Positions 54,254-63,433 are shown, counted from the stretch's first letter. The stretch: DNA of 64,000 bases from Muribaculum intestinale (GCF_002201515.1 NZ_CP021421.1:3224001-3288000), one strand, 5' to 3'. The notes: a model not told the origin generated them from the sequence alone. Numbers and translations are program-made.

Positions 54254-54295
54254 ATCCACAGCTCTGAAATGAATGGAAATGAATGGGCTGTGGAT
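54254..54295 (+). terminator. Terminator of the DJ-1-like gene
   Basis: ATCCACAGC and GCTGTGGAT enclose a loop containing the direct repeat AATGAATGG, followed by TTTTTAAT. It lies 26 bp after the DJ-1 stop. Confidence 0.75.
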
Positions 54296-54345
54296 TTTTA
54301 ATAACATTTATTTTTTAAACATGCACTTAAACATGTAAGTTTTTG

Positions 54346-54353
54346 TAACTTTG
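54346..54353 (+). promoter_or_regulatory. ruvX -7 box, possibly leaderless transcript
   Basis: TAACTTTG fits TAnnTTTG and ends six bases before the ruvX ATG (54360), so transcription would start at or next to the start codon. No Shine-Dalgarno-like sequence is present. Confidence 0.55.
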
Positions 54354-54359
54354 CACAGA

Positions 54360-54785
54360 ATGGGACGACTTATGGCAATCGATTACGGCAGACGTCGCTG
54401 CGGCATAGCAGTGACTGACCCGCTGCGCATTGTCGCGACCGGACTTACCACAGTACGGACCTGCGACCTTGCCAAATGGGTGGCCGACTATATACTCAAG
54501 GAAAATGTCGATGCAATCATCGTAGGCAAGCCGTCGACTATGCGTGGCGAAGACTCGGAATCGATGAACTATATCCGCCCGGGTATAGCCATGCTAAGGA
54601 AAGCATTGCCTCAGGATATTGAAATCACATATTGGGACGAGCGCTTCACCTCGGTGCTCGCTCACCGGGCCATGATTGATGGCGGCATGCGCAAATCGCG
54701 CCGTCAGGACAAGGCCGTGGTCGATGAAATAGCCGCCACTATCATTCTTAACGATTATCTGCAAAGCAAACAATTCAACCAATGA
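54360..54785 (+). CDS. ruvX: Putative pre-16S rRNA nuclease / Holliday junction resolvase-like
   Basis: A 141-residue RuvX/YqgF protein from the ATG at 54360 (MGRLMAIDYGRRRCGIAVTD); three more upstream codons would need a TTG. The RNase H-like fold shows the first catalytic Asp in AIDYG, 'IIVGKPSTMRGEDSE' and WDERFTS, with the final Asp in DEIAATIIL. In E. coli it trims the 5' end of 16S rRNA. Its stop overlaps def (ATGA). Confidence 0.93.
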   Translation: MGRLMAIDYGRRRCGIAVTDPLRIVATGLTTVRTCDLAKWVADYILKENVDAIIVGKPSTMRGEDSESMNYIRPGIAMLRKALPQDIEITYWDERFTSVLAHRAMIDGGMRKSRRQDKAVVDEIAATIILNDYLQSKQFNQ

Positions 54786-55351
54786 AACTACCCGTATACC
54801 TTTACGGACATCCGGTGTTGCGTGCCATCTCGACAGATGTCACCCCCGAGTATCCGGAACTCAAGAAATTCGTGGCCGACATGTGGGAGACCATGTACAA
54901 CTCCGACGGAGTAGGCCTGGCAGCTCCGCAGGTGGGCCGCAACGACCGCATCGTCGTTATTGACGCAGACCCTGTGGCCGATGCGTTCCCCGAGTGCAAA
55001 GGGCGCAAGTTCACACTGATAAATCCCGAAATCGAGATACTCGACGGCCCGGTGGAGACACGCAACGAAGGTTGTCTGTCATTGCCTGACCTTTCAGAGT
55101 CAGTGCCCCGTGTGGAGCATATCCGCCTCAAATGGGTCGACGACGATTTCCAGCCTCACGAAGAGGAAATCTCAGGATTTCTCGCCCGCATCGTACAGCA
55201 CGAATGCGACCACCTCGAAGGGAAGCTATATATCGACCATATCTCAGCTATCCGCCGCCAGTTGCTTCGCGCCAAACTGTCGGCAATCATCACCGGCCGC
55301 AAGCGTGTCGACTACCCCGTGCGCTACGCACCCCAAAAAGGCAGAAAATAA
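54782..55351 (+). CDS. def: Peptide deformylase
   Basis: A 189-residue metalloenzyme with the three motifs in order: GVGLAAPQVG, EGCLSLPDL and QHECDHLEGKLYID (HEcDH metal site). It removes the N-formyl group from new proteins. It overlaps ruvX by 4 bp and is followed by ettA after 33 bp. Confidence 0.96.
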   Translation: MKLPVYLYGHPVLRAISTDVTPEYPELKKFVADMWETMYNSDGVGLAAPQVGRNDRIVVIDADPVADAFPECKGRKFTLINPEIEILDGPVETRNEGCLSLPDLSESVPRVEHIRLKWVDDDFQPHEEEISGFLARIVQHECDHLEGKLYIDHISAIRRQLLRAKLSAIITGRKRVDYPVRYAPQKGRK

Positions 55352-55384
55352 CACCGGTATCCCCTATCACACATTAATAATATA

Positions 55385-57070
55385 ATGGCTGACGACAAAA
55401 AAATAATTTTTTCGATGGTAGGTGTATCAAAAATATACCCGCCACAAAAGCAAGTACTGAAAAATATCTATCTCTCCTTCTTCTATGGCGCCAAAATCGG
55501 CATCATCGGTCTTAACGGCTCGGGAAAATCATCGCTGCTGAAAATTATCGCCGGCATCGACAAGAGCTATCAGGGCGAAGTAGTATTCTCGCCGGGATAT
55601 TCTGTAGGCTACCTCGAACAGGAGCCGCAGCTCGACCCCGACAAGACTGTGATAGACGTAGTGCGCGAGGGCGTAAAGCCTGTGATGGACCTTCTCGCTG
55701 AATTCGAGAAAGTCAACGAAGCATTCGGTGACCCCGAGGTGCTTGAAGATCCCGACAAGATGGACGCTCTCATCCAGCGCCAAGCCGAGCTTCAGGACAA
55801 ACTCGATGCCGCCGACGCATGGAACATCGATTCAAAACTCGAGCGCGCCATGGATGCCCTCCAGTGTCCGCCCGACGACCAGAAAATATCCACCCTCTCT
55901 GGAGGCGAACGCCGCCGCGTAGCCCTGATACGCCTTCTGCTCCAGCAGCCCGATGTACTGTTGCTCGACGAGCCGACCAACCACCTTGATGCCGAGTCAA
56001 TCGACTGGCTCGAACAACACCTGCAGCAGTATCCCGGAACGGTCATCGCAATCACCCACGACCGCTACTTCCTCGACCATGTGGCAGGCTGGATTCTCGA
56101 ACTCGACCGCGGAGAAGGCATACCCTGGAAAGGCAACTACTCTTCATGGCTCGACCAGAAGACAAAGCGCATGGCCCAGGAAGAAAAGCAGGCATCAAAG
56201 CGCCGCAAGACTCTCGAGCGCGAGCTTGAATGGGTGCGCATGGCTCCAAAAGCACGTCAGGCCAAAGGCAAGGCCCGTCTGAATTCCTACGACAAGCTGC
56301 TCAACGAAGACCAGAAAGCACGCGAGGAACGTCTGGAGATATTCATTCCCAACGGACCGCGCCTCGGCAACAAGGTAATCGAAGCCAGCGGACTGGCAAA
56401 AGCGTTTGGCAAGAAACAGCTCTTCTCGGATCTGTCATTCTCCCTGCCCCCCAACGGCATCGTAGGAGTAATCGGCCCCAACGGCGCAGGCAAGACAACA
56501 TTGTTCCGCCTTATCATGGGTCAGGAAACACCCGACGCCGGCACATTCGATGTAGGAGAGACTGTAAAAATAGCATATGTCGACCAGCGCCATCACGACC
56601 TCCTGCCCGAGAAATCGGTATATGAGGTAATCTCTCAAGGCACCGACTCATTCCGCATGGGCGGACGCGATATAAACGCCCGCGCCTATCTGTCGAAGTT
56701 CAACTTCACAGGCGCCGACCAGGAGAAAAAAATCGGTGTGCTTTCAGGCGGCGAACGCAACCGACTGCATCTGGCCATGGCACTGAAGGAGGAAGGAAAC
56801 GTTCTGCTGCTCGACGAGCCGACCAACGATATTGACGTCAACACACTGCGCGCCCTTGAAGAGGGCCTTGACGATTTTGCAGGTTGCGCTGTAGTGGTAA
56901 GCCACGACCGCTGGTTCCTCGACCGCATATGCACCCACATACTTTCATTTGAGCCCGACGGCAACGTAGTGTTCTACGAAGGTTCGTACTCCGACTATGA
57001 GGATTACAAGCGGGCCCGCAACGGCGGAAAGGAACTGCCCCGTCGCCGCTACCGCAAGCTCATGGAATAA
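55385..57070 (+). CDS. ettA: ABC-F translation factor EttA
   Basis: A 561-residue soluble protein with two ABC cassettes: Walker A GLNGSGKSSLLK and GPNGAGKTTLFR, signatures LSGGERRRVALIR and LSGGERNRLHLAM, Walker B LLLDEPTNHLDAES and LLLDEPTNDIDVNT. The charged inter-domain linker (about 245-310) includes 'APKARQAKGKARLNSYDKLL'. The EttA 'arm' insert is present in the first cassette (about 90-140). It gates the first elongation step in response to ADP/ATP ratio. It is the third gene of the ruvX-def-ettA run, ended by a strong hairpin. Confidence 0.95.
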   Translation: MADDKKIIFSMVGVSKIYPPQKQVLKNIYLSFFYGAKIGIIGLNGSGKSSLLKIIAGIDKSYQGEVVFSPGYSVGYLEQEPQLDPDKTVIDVVREGVKPVMDLLAEFEKVNEAFGDPEVLEDPDKMDALIQRQAELQDKLDAADAWNIDSKLERAMDALQCPPDDQKISTLSGGERRRVALIRLLLQQPDVLLLDEPTNHLDAESIDWLEQHLQQYPGTVIAITHDRYFLDHVAGWILELDRGEGIPWKGNYSSWLDQKTKRMAQEEKQASKRRKTLERELEWVRMAPKARQAKGKARLNSYDKLLNEDQKAREERLEIFIPNGPRLGNKVIEASGLAKAFGKKQLFSDLSFSLPPNGIVGVIGPNGAGKTTLFRLIMGQETPDAGTFDVGETVKIAYVDQRHHDLLPEKSVYEVISQGTDSFRMGGRDINARAYLSKFNFTGADQEKKIGVLSGGERNRLHLAMALKEEGNVLLLDEPTNDIDVNTLRALEEGLDDFAGCAVVVSHDRWFLDRICTHILSFEPDGNVVFYEGSYSDYEDYKRARNGGKELPRRRYRKLME

Positions 57071-57097
57071 ACCGACACGGAAAATACCCATATAACA

Positions 57098-57129
57098 AGC
57101 GCGCCCCGGCAGAAAGTCCGGGGCGCGCT
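57098..57129. terminator. Bidirectional terminator between ettA and asnS
   Basis: A perfect 12-bp GC-rich stem (AGCGCGCCCCGG / CCGGGGCGCGCT, loop CAGAAAGT) followed on the plus strand by GTTTATAT. It is 28 bp after ettA and 24 bp from the stop of convergent asnS. Confidence 0.8.
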
Positions 57130-57152
57130 GTTTATATAAATTATATGTATAA

Positions 57153-58544
57153 TCAGAACTCTGCGTTGTTGGGAGTACGCGGGAACGGGATTACATCGCG
57201 GATGTTGGTCATGCCGGTAACAAAAAGCACCAGACGCTCGAAGCCCAGACCGAATCCAGAATGAGGAACAGTGCCGAAACGACGGGTATCAAGATACCAC
57301 CACATATCCTTCATAGGGATATCCAGCTCCTCGATGCGTGCGAGCAACTTATCGTAGTTCTCCTCACGCTCGGAACCGCCGATAATCTCGCCGATATTGG
57401 GGAAGAGCACATCCATGGCGCGGACAGTCTTGCCATCCTCGTTCTGCTTCATGTAGAATGCCTTTATCTCTTTGGGATAATCGGTAAGGATTACAGGCTT
57501 CTTGAAATACTCCTCCACGAGGAAACGCTCATGCTCGCTCTGTAGGTCAGCGCCCCAGTATACCGGGAATTCAAACTTATGTCCGGATTCCTCAAGTATC
57601 TTCACACCTTCGGTATATGTAAGTCTGACGAAGTCATTGCTGATGACAAAATTCAGACGTTCGATAAGCTCCTTATCGTAGTGCTCGGCGAGAAACTCAA
57701 TATCGTCGCGGCAATTTTCAAGAGCATATGAGATACAGTACTTGACAAATGCCTCGGCAAGATCCATGTTGTCGGTTATGTCAAAGAACGACACTTCCGG
57801 CTCAATCATCCAGAATTCCGACAGGTGGCGCGGAGTATTGGAGTTTTCGGCACGGAAGGTAGGACCGAATGTGTATATGGCGCCAAGAGCTGTAGCGCCA
57901 AGCTCGCCTTCGAGCTGACCGCTTACGGTAAGCGCGGTAGGCTTTCCGAAGAAGTCCTTGGAATAATCCACGACACCGTCCTCGGTCTTGGGCAACTCGT
58001 TAAGCGGTAGTGTGGTTACCTGGAACATAGCACCGGCACCCTCACAGTCACTGCCAGTGATAAGCGGAGTGTTCAGATAGAAGAATCCGCGTTCCTGGAA
58101 GAAACGGTGAATGGCGAAAGCCAAGGCGCTGCGCACACGCAGAATAGCACCGAAGGTGTTGGTGCGCGGACGCAGATGAGCTTTCTCCCTAAGGAACTCA
58201 AGGGTATGCCCCTTCTTCTGAAGGGGATATGTCTCGGGGTCGGCGGTACCGTACACCAGCACATTGTCAGCCTGTACCTCTACAGTCTGACCCTTACCCA
58301 TAGATTCTACAAGACGTCCGTCGACACGCAGAGCCGAGCCGGTAGTGATTGGTTTCAGCTGCTCGTCGGAAAAGCGGGTCATGTCAAGCACAATCTGAAT
58401 ATTGCGCACGGTCGACCCGTCGTTGAGAGCTACAAACTGCACGTGCTTGTTACCGCGACGTGTGCGCACCCAGCCCATTACTGTGACTTCAGTGCCTATG
58501 AGTTCGGCCTTCTTGAAAAGGTCGATAATTTTTTCTCTTTTCAT
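57153..58544 (-). CDS. asnS: Asparaginyl-tRNA synthetase
   Basis: A 463-residue class II synthetase. The N-terminal OB-fold anticodon-binding domain (about 1-105, [20 protein letters not shown]) is followed by class II motif 2 '[20 protein letters not shown]' and motif 3 '[16 protein letters not shown]'. It lacks the insert that marks archaeal-type AspRS, and 'SEFWMIEPE' is typical of AsnRS. It charges tRNA-Asn directly. It lies 89 bp downstream of the pseudouridine synthase gene on the same strand. Confidence 0.95.
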   Translation of the reverse strand: MKREKIIDLFKKAELIGTEVTVMGWVRTRRGNKHVQFVALNDGSTVRNIQIVLDMTRFSDEQLKPITTGSALRVDGRLVESMGKGQTVEVQADNVLVYGTADPETYPLQKKGHTLEFLREKAHLRPRTNTFGAILRVRSALAFAIHRFFQERGFFYLNTPLITGSDCEGAGAMFQVTTLPLNELPKTEDGVVDYSKDFFGKPTALTVSGQLEGELGATALGAIYTFGPTFRAENSNTPRHLSEFWMIEPEVSFFDITDNMDLAEAFVKYCISYALENCRDDIEFLAEHYDKELIERLNFVISNDFVRLTYTEGVKILEESGHKFEFPVYWGADLQSEHERFLVEEYFKKPVILTDYPKEIKAFYMKQNEDGKTVRAMDVLFPNIGEIIGGSEREENYDKLLARIEELDIPMKDMWWYLDTRRFGTVPHSGFGLGFERLVLFVTGMTNIRDVIPFPRTPNNAEF

Positions 58545-58633
58545 TTAGAAATGTAATAGTAATCCATGACATTCAGGCTGCGCGTATGATATGCGCACCT
58601 TACGCGCGCCAGATTGTCATGATATATTTTTCA

Positions 58634-60187
58634 TTATTCAAATGAGCCCATCTTAAGGAAGTTGACCTCTTCCTGTGTGAGATAGCGCCAACGTCCACGG
58701 GGAAGATTCTTCTTTGTAAGACCGGCGAAATACACACGGTCAAGCTTTGTCACATGGTAGCCGAGGCTCTCGAAGATACGGCGCACGATGCGGTTGCGGC
58801 CCGAATGAATCTCAATACCGGCCTGGTTACGGTCGGTCTCGGTAGCATAAGATATTGCATCGGCATGGATGGGTCCGTCCTCAAGCTCGATACCGTCGGC
58901 AATAGCCTGCATATCATCCTCCGAGATATCCTTGTCGGTCCACACATGGTAAATCTTCTTCTTCACATATTTCGGATGTGTAAGTTTCGAGGCGAGATCA
59001 CCGTCATTGGTAAGGAGGAGCACACCGGTAGTATTGCGGTCAAGGCGTCCCACGGGATAGATACGCTCGTTGCATGCACCCTTCACGAGATCCATCACAG
59101 TAGTGCGTCCGTTGGGGTCATCGCTGGTGGTAACGCAATCCTTGGGCTTGTTGAGCAATATGTAGCACTTGCTCTCCAGAGTCACGACCTTTTCATCGTA
59201 TTCAACCACATCGTTGTGTGAAATCTTTGTTCCAAGTTCGGTCACAACCTCTCCATTGACCTTGACGAGTCCCTGCTGGATAAATTCGTCGGCCTCCCGA
59301 CGTGAACAGATACCGGCATTGGCCATGAACTTGTTGAGACGAATCTGTTCGTTAGGATCGGGTATAGGCATTTCGTACTCAATACGCTTGGGGCGTGGCG
59401 TAAAGCTCTTGCCCTGGCGCGGAGCACCAAATCCTCCCTGCTGGCGCATGCCTCCCTGCTGGCGATTCTTATTATAGCCGCCGGGGCGATTGTTGTAGCC
59501 GCCCTGACGGTTCTGGTTGTTGTAGCCACCCTGACGGTTCTGATTGTTGTAGCCGCCCTGACGGTTCTGGTTATTGTAGCCACCCTGACGGTTCTGGTTG
59601 TTGTAGCCGCCCTGACGGTTCTGGTTGTTGTAGCCACCCTGACGGTTCTGGTTGTTGTAGCCACCCTGACGGTTATAGCCGCCCTGACGGTTCTGATTGT
59701 TGTAGCCGCCCTGACGGTTCTGATTGTTGTAGCCGCCCTGACGGTTATTATATCCGCCTTGGTTGTTATATCGTGGCTGATAGCCACCCTGATAATTCGA
59801 CTGCTGCGAATCGGAATTGTAAGGAGTGGCCGGCGAAGCGGACGCAGAGTCGCCACTTTCTGAAACAGCAGCCGACTGAGCGTTATTATTGTAACGGGGC
59901 TGATAGCCTCCTTGATTATACCGATTGTTGTAACCACCCTGACGATTGTAGCCACCCTGATTATTGTAGCGGGGCTGATAGCCGCCAGGACGATTGTTGT
60001 TATATTGACGTGGCTGATAAGGGCGTTGTCCGTAATCATTGCGCGGGCCTTGCGAATCATCGGCCGGCGAGGGGTTAGAATAATTAGGTTTTGTGCTATT
60101 GAACACGGCATCGCCGCCTTCTCCTACCTGCATGCGGTCACCGATTCTGGGTCGGCGCGGTTTCTTCTCTTCGTTGTTAGTATCCAT
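58634..60187 (-). CDS. rluB: RluB/RsuA-type pseudouridine synthase with long repeat extension
   Basis: A 517-residue protein in two unlike halves. Residues 1-265 are low-complexity Gly/Asn/Gln/Arg/Tyr sequence. The core is eight copies of the nonapeptide GGYNNQNRQ (about 151-234) flanked by variants (GGYQPRYNN, GGYNRQ). From about 280 comes an S4 domain (LNKFMANAGICSRREADEFI) and the RsuA/RluB catalytic domain with the nucleophile Asp in VGRLDRNTTGVLLLTNDGD. It isomerises a uridine in 23S or 16S rRNA. The RGG-like tail should be disordered and could bind RNA or phase-separate. A long 5' region precedes the gene. Confidence 0.88.
   Translation of the reverse strand: MDTNNEEKKPRRPRIGDRMQVGEGGDAVFNSTKPNYSNPSPADDSQGPRNDYGQRPYQPRQYNNNRPGGYQPRYNNQGGYNRQGGYNNRYNQGGYQPRYNNNAQSAAVSESGDSASASPATPYNSDSQQSNYQGGYQPRYNNQGGYNNRQGGYNNQNRQGGYNNQNRQGGYNRQGGYNNQNRQGGYNNQNRQGGYNNQNRQGGYNNQNRQGGYNNQNRQGGYNNQNRQGGYNNRPGGYNKNRQQGGMRQQGGFGAPRQGKSFTPRPKRIEYEMPIPDPNEQIRLNKFMANAGICSRREADEFIQQGLVKVNGEVVTELGTKISHNDVVEYDEKVVTLESKCYILLNKPKDCVTTSDDPNGRTTVMDLVKGACNERIYPVGRLDRNTTGVLLLTNDGDLASKLTHPKYVKKKIYHVWTDKDISEDDMQAIADGIELEDGPIHADAISYATETDRNQAGIEIHSGRNRIVRRIFESLGYHVTKLDRVYFAGLTKKNLPRGRWRYLTQEEVNFLKMGSFE
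59488..59759. repeat. 27-bp tandem repeats encoding GGYNNQNRQ
   Basis: About ten units of 27 bp (9 codons), reading TTGTTGTAGCCACCCTGACG... on the plus strand, with two shorter variants (18 bp). Units differ at few synonymous positions, so copy number can change by slippage or recombination without breaking the frame. Confidence 0.85.
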
Positions 60188-60394
60188 AATCTAAATAAAA
60201 TTTCGTGATGATAAATGTTGACGTAGAATGGTGCAGCCTCTCGGCGTCAAAATCCTGTTAATAAAAAGACAGGAGCGATTACAATTAAGGGGTGGAATCG
60301 CATACTCTGCCATTCAGTGAGTTGTTGTTTTTAATCTTCAGCTATATTTCTTAAATTAAGCAGTTGGTAATAATTAATTGACTAATATATCTTT

Positions 60395-60524
60395 ACGAAT
60401 TAAGAGAATCAAGCATGCCTGCCACCTGCAAGTCCGCTATGTTCCGCTGGTTGAGACATCCGATGCCGTTGCGACGAAAACAATAGCCATTATCATGCGG
60501 CCCGCTACACAGCTTACCCTTAAA
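60395..60524 (-). ncRNA. Candidate small RNA or structured 5' UTR
   Basis: Lies directly downstream of a textbook promoter on the minus strand, is GC-richer than its flanks, and has no credible start codon with a ribosome site. It ends near AT-rich sequence. It may be an independent RNA or the first part of a roughly 340-nt leader of rluB. I cannot assign a family. Confidence 0.3.
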
Positions 60525-60530
60525 ACGATG

Positions 60531-60562
60531 CAAAGATAAGATTTCTATTCCATTACAACAAA
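60531..60562 (-). promoter_or_regulatory. Strong Bacteroidetes promoter
   Basis: TTTG (60559-60562) and TATCTTTG (60531-60538) on the minus strand are separated by exactly 20 bp, matching TTTG-N19/21-TAnnTTTG. Confidence 0.7.
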
Positions 60563-60619
60563 TCTGAGCGCCTAAAATCATGACGCAACAAATCCCCGCA
60601 CACGCACATTTTACATTAT

Positions 60620-61063
60620 TTAACTATTGTATTTACTCGCGCATACCCCACACAAGCCTTTTATCACATAATTAACTGAATATACTTCATATCCGTCAGG
60701 AACTGACACAAGCGGCACGGGAGTATCATCGAGACAAACCGTCACGCCACAGCCCTCGCAATGAAAATGGGGATGCATGTCATCAATCGAATGATCGGAA
60801 TGGCCCTGGCATGCTTCATATTTCGCAGCCCCGCTACCATCCTCTATCACATGCACGAGATGTCGAGAGGCAAACAGCCCAAGCGTGCGCGACAGGCCCG
60901 ACTTGTCGATAGTGACCAGCCTCTCCTCAAGCTCAGCCATGCTGAGTGGGCCGCCGGCATTCAGCAATTCCCGGAAAATCGCTATACGATTTGCCGTAGG
61001 ACGCACCTGCCTGCGCTGCAATATATCATCAATATTTGCGGTATATTTGTTGACGGAATCCAT
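60620..61063 (-). CDS. Fur-family transcriptional regulator
   Basis: 147 residues from the ATG at 61063 (MDSVNKYTANIDDILQRRQV). The winged-helix domain is RPTANRIAIFRELLNAGGPL...AELEERLVTIDKSGLSRTLG. The dimerisation domain has the metal site HPHFHCEGCGVTVCLDD, with a first CxxC (CEGC) and a second C..C (CGVCASK) for structural zinc. Whether it senses Fe, Zn or peroxide (PerR-like) is unclear. A divergent gap of 148 bp separates it from the esterase gene, and a TATATTTG box lies on this strand near 61096-61103. Confidence 0.88.
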   Translation of the reverse strand: MDSVNKYTANIDDILQRRQVRPTANRIAIFRELLNAGGPLSMAELEERLVTIDKSGLSRTLGLFASRHLVHVIEDGSGAAKYEACQGHSDHSIDDMHPHFHCEGCGVTVCLDDTPVPLVSVPDGYEVYSVNYVIKGLCGVCASKYNS

Positions 61064-61102
61064 ATGCGGCTTTTTTTGAATGCGCAAATTAAGCAAATAT
61101 AA

Positions 61103-61132
61103 TTGAAGTGTCAGCAAAAAAAGCTAACTTTG
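61103..61132 (+). promoter_or_regulatory. Promoter of the esterase gene
   Basis: TTG (61103-61105) and TAACTTTG (61125-61132) with 19 bp between them fit the Bacteroidetes consensus; the start codon is 79 bp on. It lies 40 bp from the divergent Fur-family gene and could be under its control. Confidence 0.65.
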
Positions 61133-61211
61133 TTAACATATGCTGAATTCCGACCGGCCAAACAGGCGCTTCAGCACTCCAGTACATACATTCTCTCAAA
61201 CCATCAACTAA

Positions 61212-62009
61212 ATGAAGTTTCTAAGAAAAATGTTTACAGCTATGTCTCTCGGTGCGCTCGCAACAGTAAGCCTGCCTGCACAAAATGGTGCTCCCAGAAT
61301 CATCAGAATTGACAATCCCAAGATGACAGTATTTCTGCCTCCAACCTCCGCAGCAACAGGCCGTGCGGTAGTAGACCTCCCCGGAGGAGGATATTCCCAC
61401 CTCGCTACCGGCCATGAAGGATTTGACTGGGTGCCATACTTCAACGGCATGGGCATAGCCTACGCCGTAGTGGAATACACCCTGCCCGCCGGCAATCGGG
61501 AACTGCCATACAAAGATGCCACCGATGCTATAAAAACAATGCGCGAGCACGCATCCGAATGGGGCATAAAAACCGACGATATCGGCATCATGGGCTCTTC
61601 TGCCGGCGGACATCTCGCCACCACAGTAGCAACCCACGCCGACACTACAGCCCGGCCCGACTTCCAGATACTGTTTTATCCCGTCATATCCATGAAGGAT
61701 GAAATCACCCATGGCGGCTCTCGCAAAAGCCTGTTGGGCGAAAAGCCATCGGAAGCCGATATACTCGAATACTCCAATGAGCTCAAGGTAACAGCGGACA
61801 CTCCTCCCGCCATCATATTGCTGAGCGATGATGACAAAGGAGTCGTTCCCGCCAACAGTCTGCGCTATTATGAGGCTCTACACCAAGCCGGAGTGCCGGC
61901 TTCAATGGTTATATATCCATCCGGAGGTCACGGATGGGGCTATAAACCATCATTCAAATACCACGACGCAATGTTGAATCAGCTTAAAGAATGGCTGACG
62001 GGATTCTGA
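61212..62009 (+). CDS. Secreted alpha/beta-hydrolase (esterase/lipase)
   Basis: A 265-residue protein with signal peptide through SLPAQ. LPGGGYSHLATGHEG is the oxyanion-hole segment of the HSL/BD-FAE esterases. The nucleophile is in IMGSSAGGHLA (GxSxG), the acid in LLSDDDKGVVP and the histidine in SGGHGWGYK. This matches enzymes that remove acetyl or feruloyl groups from plant polysaccharides, so a xylan acetyl-esterase role is a fair guess. It is a single gene facing the tRNA cluster. Confidence 0.87.
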   Translation: MKFLRKMFTAMSLGALATVSLPAQNGAPRIIRIDNPKMTVFLPPTSAATGRAVVDLPGGGYSHLATGHEGFDWVPYFNGMGIAYAVVEYTLPAGNRELPYKDATDAIKTMREHASEWGIKTDDIGIMGSSAGGHLATTVATHADTTARPDFQILFYPVISMKDEITHGGSRKSLLGEKPSEADILEYSNELKVTADTPPAIILLSDDDKGVVPANSLRYYEALHQAGVPASMVIYPSGGHGWGYKPSFKYHDAMLNQLKEWLTGF

Positions 62010-62188
62010 CCGAATAATCGCCTGCAATAAGATTCATACACCATATATGTCTCAGAGCTCTCGCCAAGCCTGAGGCATATGTGTTTTTCAATATTTTTTC
62101 ATCCCTTTAACACTAACTCATTCAACAGATTGACACCCGACTTCCATAAATAGCCGGCAACATACAACAAAAAAAAGCGACAAAAAGA

Positions 62189-62220
62189 TTTGGTCAGTTC
62201 AAAAATAGTACCTACCTTTG
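62189..62220 (+). promoter_or_regulatory. Promoter of the tRNA cluster
   Basis: TTTG (62189-62192), 20 bp spacer, TACCTTTG (62213-62220): an exact fit to the consensus, with transcription expected to start about 25 bp before the first tRNA-Gly. Confidence 0.8.
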
Positions 62221-62251
62221 CATCGCAAACGACAAAAACGCCTTGCGAAAC

Positions 62252-62324
<73 letters not shown>

Positions 62325-62405
62325 CAAAAGAGAACATTTAATTAATGTAGCCGGCATGATGCACGAGCCGATTCCGCAATCCCCATCGGAATCAATACAA
62401 CATCT

Positions 62406-62478
<73 letters not shown>

Positions 62479-62508
62479 CTAAGCCCAGCATCTATTATGT
62501 CGGCAAAA

Positions 62509-62592
62509 GTCCGGGTGGTGGAATTGGTAGACACGCTACTTTGAGGGGGTAGTGGCCGAAAGGCTGTGTGAGTTCGAATCTCATCTCGGACA
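62509..62592 (+). tRNA. tRNA-Leu(GAG), copy 1
   Basis: 84-nt class II tRNA: acceptor GTCCGGG/CTCGGAC, anticodon loop TTGAGGG (GAG), short long-arm, discriminator A. Second gene of cassette 1. Confidence 0.95.
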
Positions 62593-62603
62593 CAATATTT
62601 TAG

Positions 62604-62677
62604 CGGGGTGTAGCTCAGTTGGTTAGAGTACGCGTCTGGGGGGCGTGAGGTCGCTAGTTCGAGTCTAGTCACCCCGA
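62604..62677 (+). tRNA. tRNA-Pro(GGG), copy 1
   Basis: 74 nt, acceptor CGGGGTG/CACCCCG, anticodon loop CTGGGGG (GGG), discriminator A. The 11-bp gap to the Leu gene implies co-transcription. Confidence 0.94.
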
Positions 62678-62757
62678 CGATAAAGAGAACATTTAAATAA
62701 TAGTCAGCACAGATGCAGACCTTTCCACTTCATGTGGATAAATCCCCGAAAACATCT

Positions 62758-62830
<73 letters not shown>

Positions 62831-62860
62831 CTAAGTTATGCATCTATTATGCTGACAAAA

Positions 62861-62944
62861 GTCCGGGTGGTGGAATTGGTAGACACGCTACTTTGAGGGG
62901 GTAGTGGCCGAAAGGCTGTGTGAGTTCGAATCTCATCTCGGACA
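62861..62944 (+). tRNA. tRNA-Leu(GAG), copy 2
   Basis: Identical to copy 1, exactly 352 bp further on. Confidence 0.95.
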
Positions 62945-62955
62945 CAATATTTTAG

Positions 62956-63029
62956 CGGGGTGTAGCTCAGTTGGTTAGAGTACGCGTCTGGGGGGCGTGA
63001 GGTCGCTAGTTCGAGTCTAGTCACCCCGA
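62956..63029 (+). tRNA. tRNA-Pro(GGG), copy 2
   Basis: Identical to copy 1, exactly 352 bp further on. Confidence 0.94.
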
Positions 63030-63109
63030 CGATAAAGAGAACATTTAAATAATAGTCAGCACAGATGCAGACCTTTCCACTTCATGTGGATAAATCCCCG
63101 AAAACATCT

Positions 63110-63182
<73 letters not shown>

Positions 63183-63212
63183 CTAAGTTATGCATCTATT
63201 ATGCTGACAAAA

Positions 63213-63296
63213 GTCCGGGTGGTGGAATTGGTAGACACGCTACTTTGAGGGGGTAGTGGCCGAAAGGCTGTGTGAGTTCGAATCTCATCTCGGACA
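63213..63296 (+). tRNA. tRNA-Leu(GAG), copy 3
   Basis: Identical to copies 1 and 2, 352 bp after copy 2. Confidence 0.95.
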
Positions 63297-63307
63297 CAAT
63301 ATTTTAG

Positions 63308-63381
63308 CGGGGTGTAGCTCAGTTGGTTAGAGTACGCGTCTGGGGGGCGTGAGGTCGCTAGTTCGAGTCTAGTCACCCCGA
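63308..63381 (+). tRNA. tRNA-Pro(GGG), copy 3
   Basis: Identical to copies 1 and 2; last gene of the cluster, followed 7 bp later by the terminator. Confidence 0.94.
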
Positions 63382-63387
63382 CTAAAG

Positions 63388-63433
63388 AAAAGAGTAAGCC
63401 GTTGTAACTCATGTTACAACGGCTTACTCTTTT
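63388..63433 (+). terminator. tRNA cluster terminator
   Basis: Perfect 21-bp stem (first arm AAAAGAGTAAGCCGTTGTAA plus C), loop TCAT, with the 3' arm ending in TTTT then TATAAG: a classic intrinsic terminator 6 bp after the last tRNA. Confidence 0.92.

Larger units (their letters stand above)
60188..60619. other. Long gap upstream of the pseudouridine synthase gene
   Basis: About 430 bp. It holds a strong minus-strand promoter (60531-60562), a GC-richer block (about 60395-60524) that may be a non-coding RNA, and an AT-rich stretch to the rluB ATG. A 62-codon minus-strand frame (60393-60581) spans the promoter and is not believed to be a gene. Confidence 0.55.

Noticed and set aside
59488..59759. 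Possible CRISPR array (27-bp regular repeats)
   Set aside because: Units are contiguous without spacers and encode an in-frame nonapeptide inside a protein.
60393..60581. 62-codon Cys-containing ORF on the minus strand
   Set aside because: A strong promoter lies inside the frame, so the usual transcript would not contain its start, and no family is recognisable.
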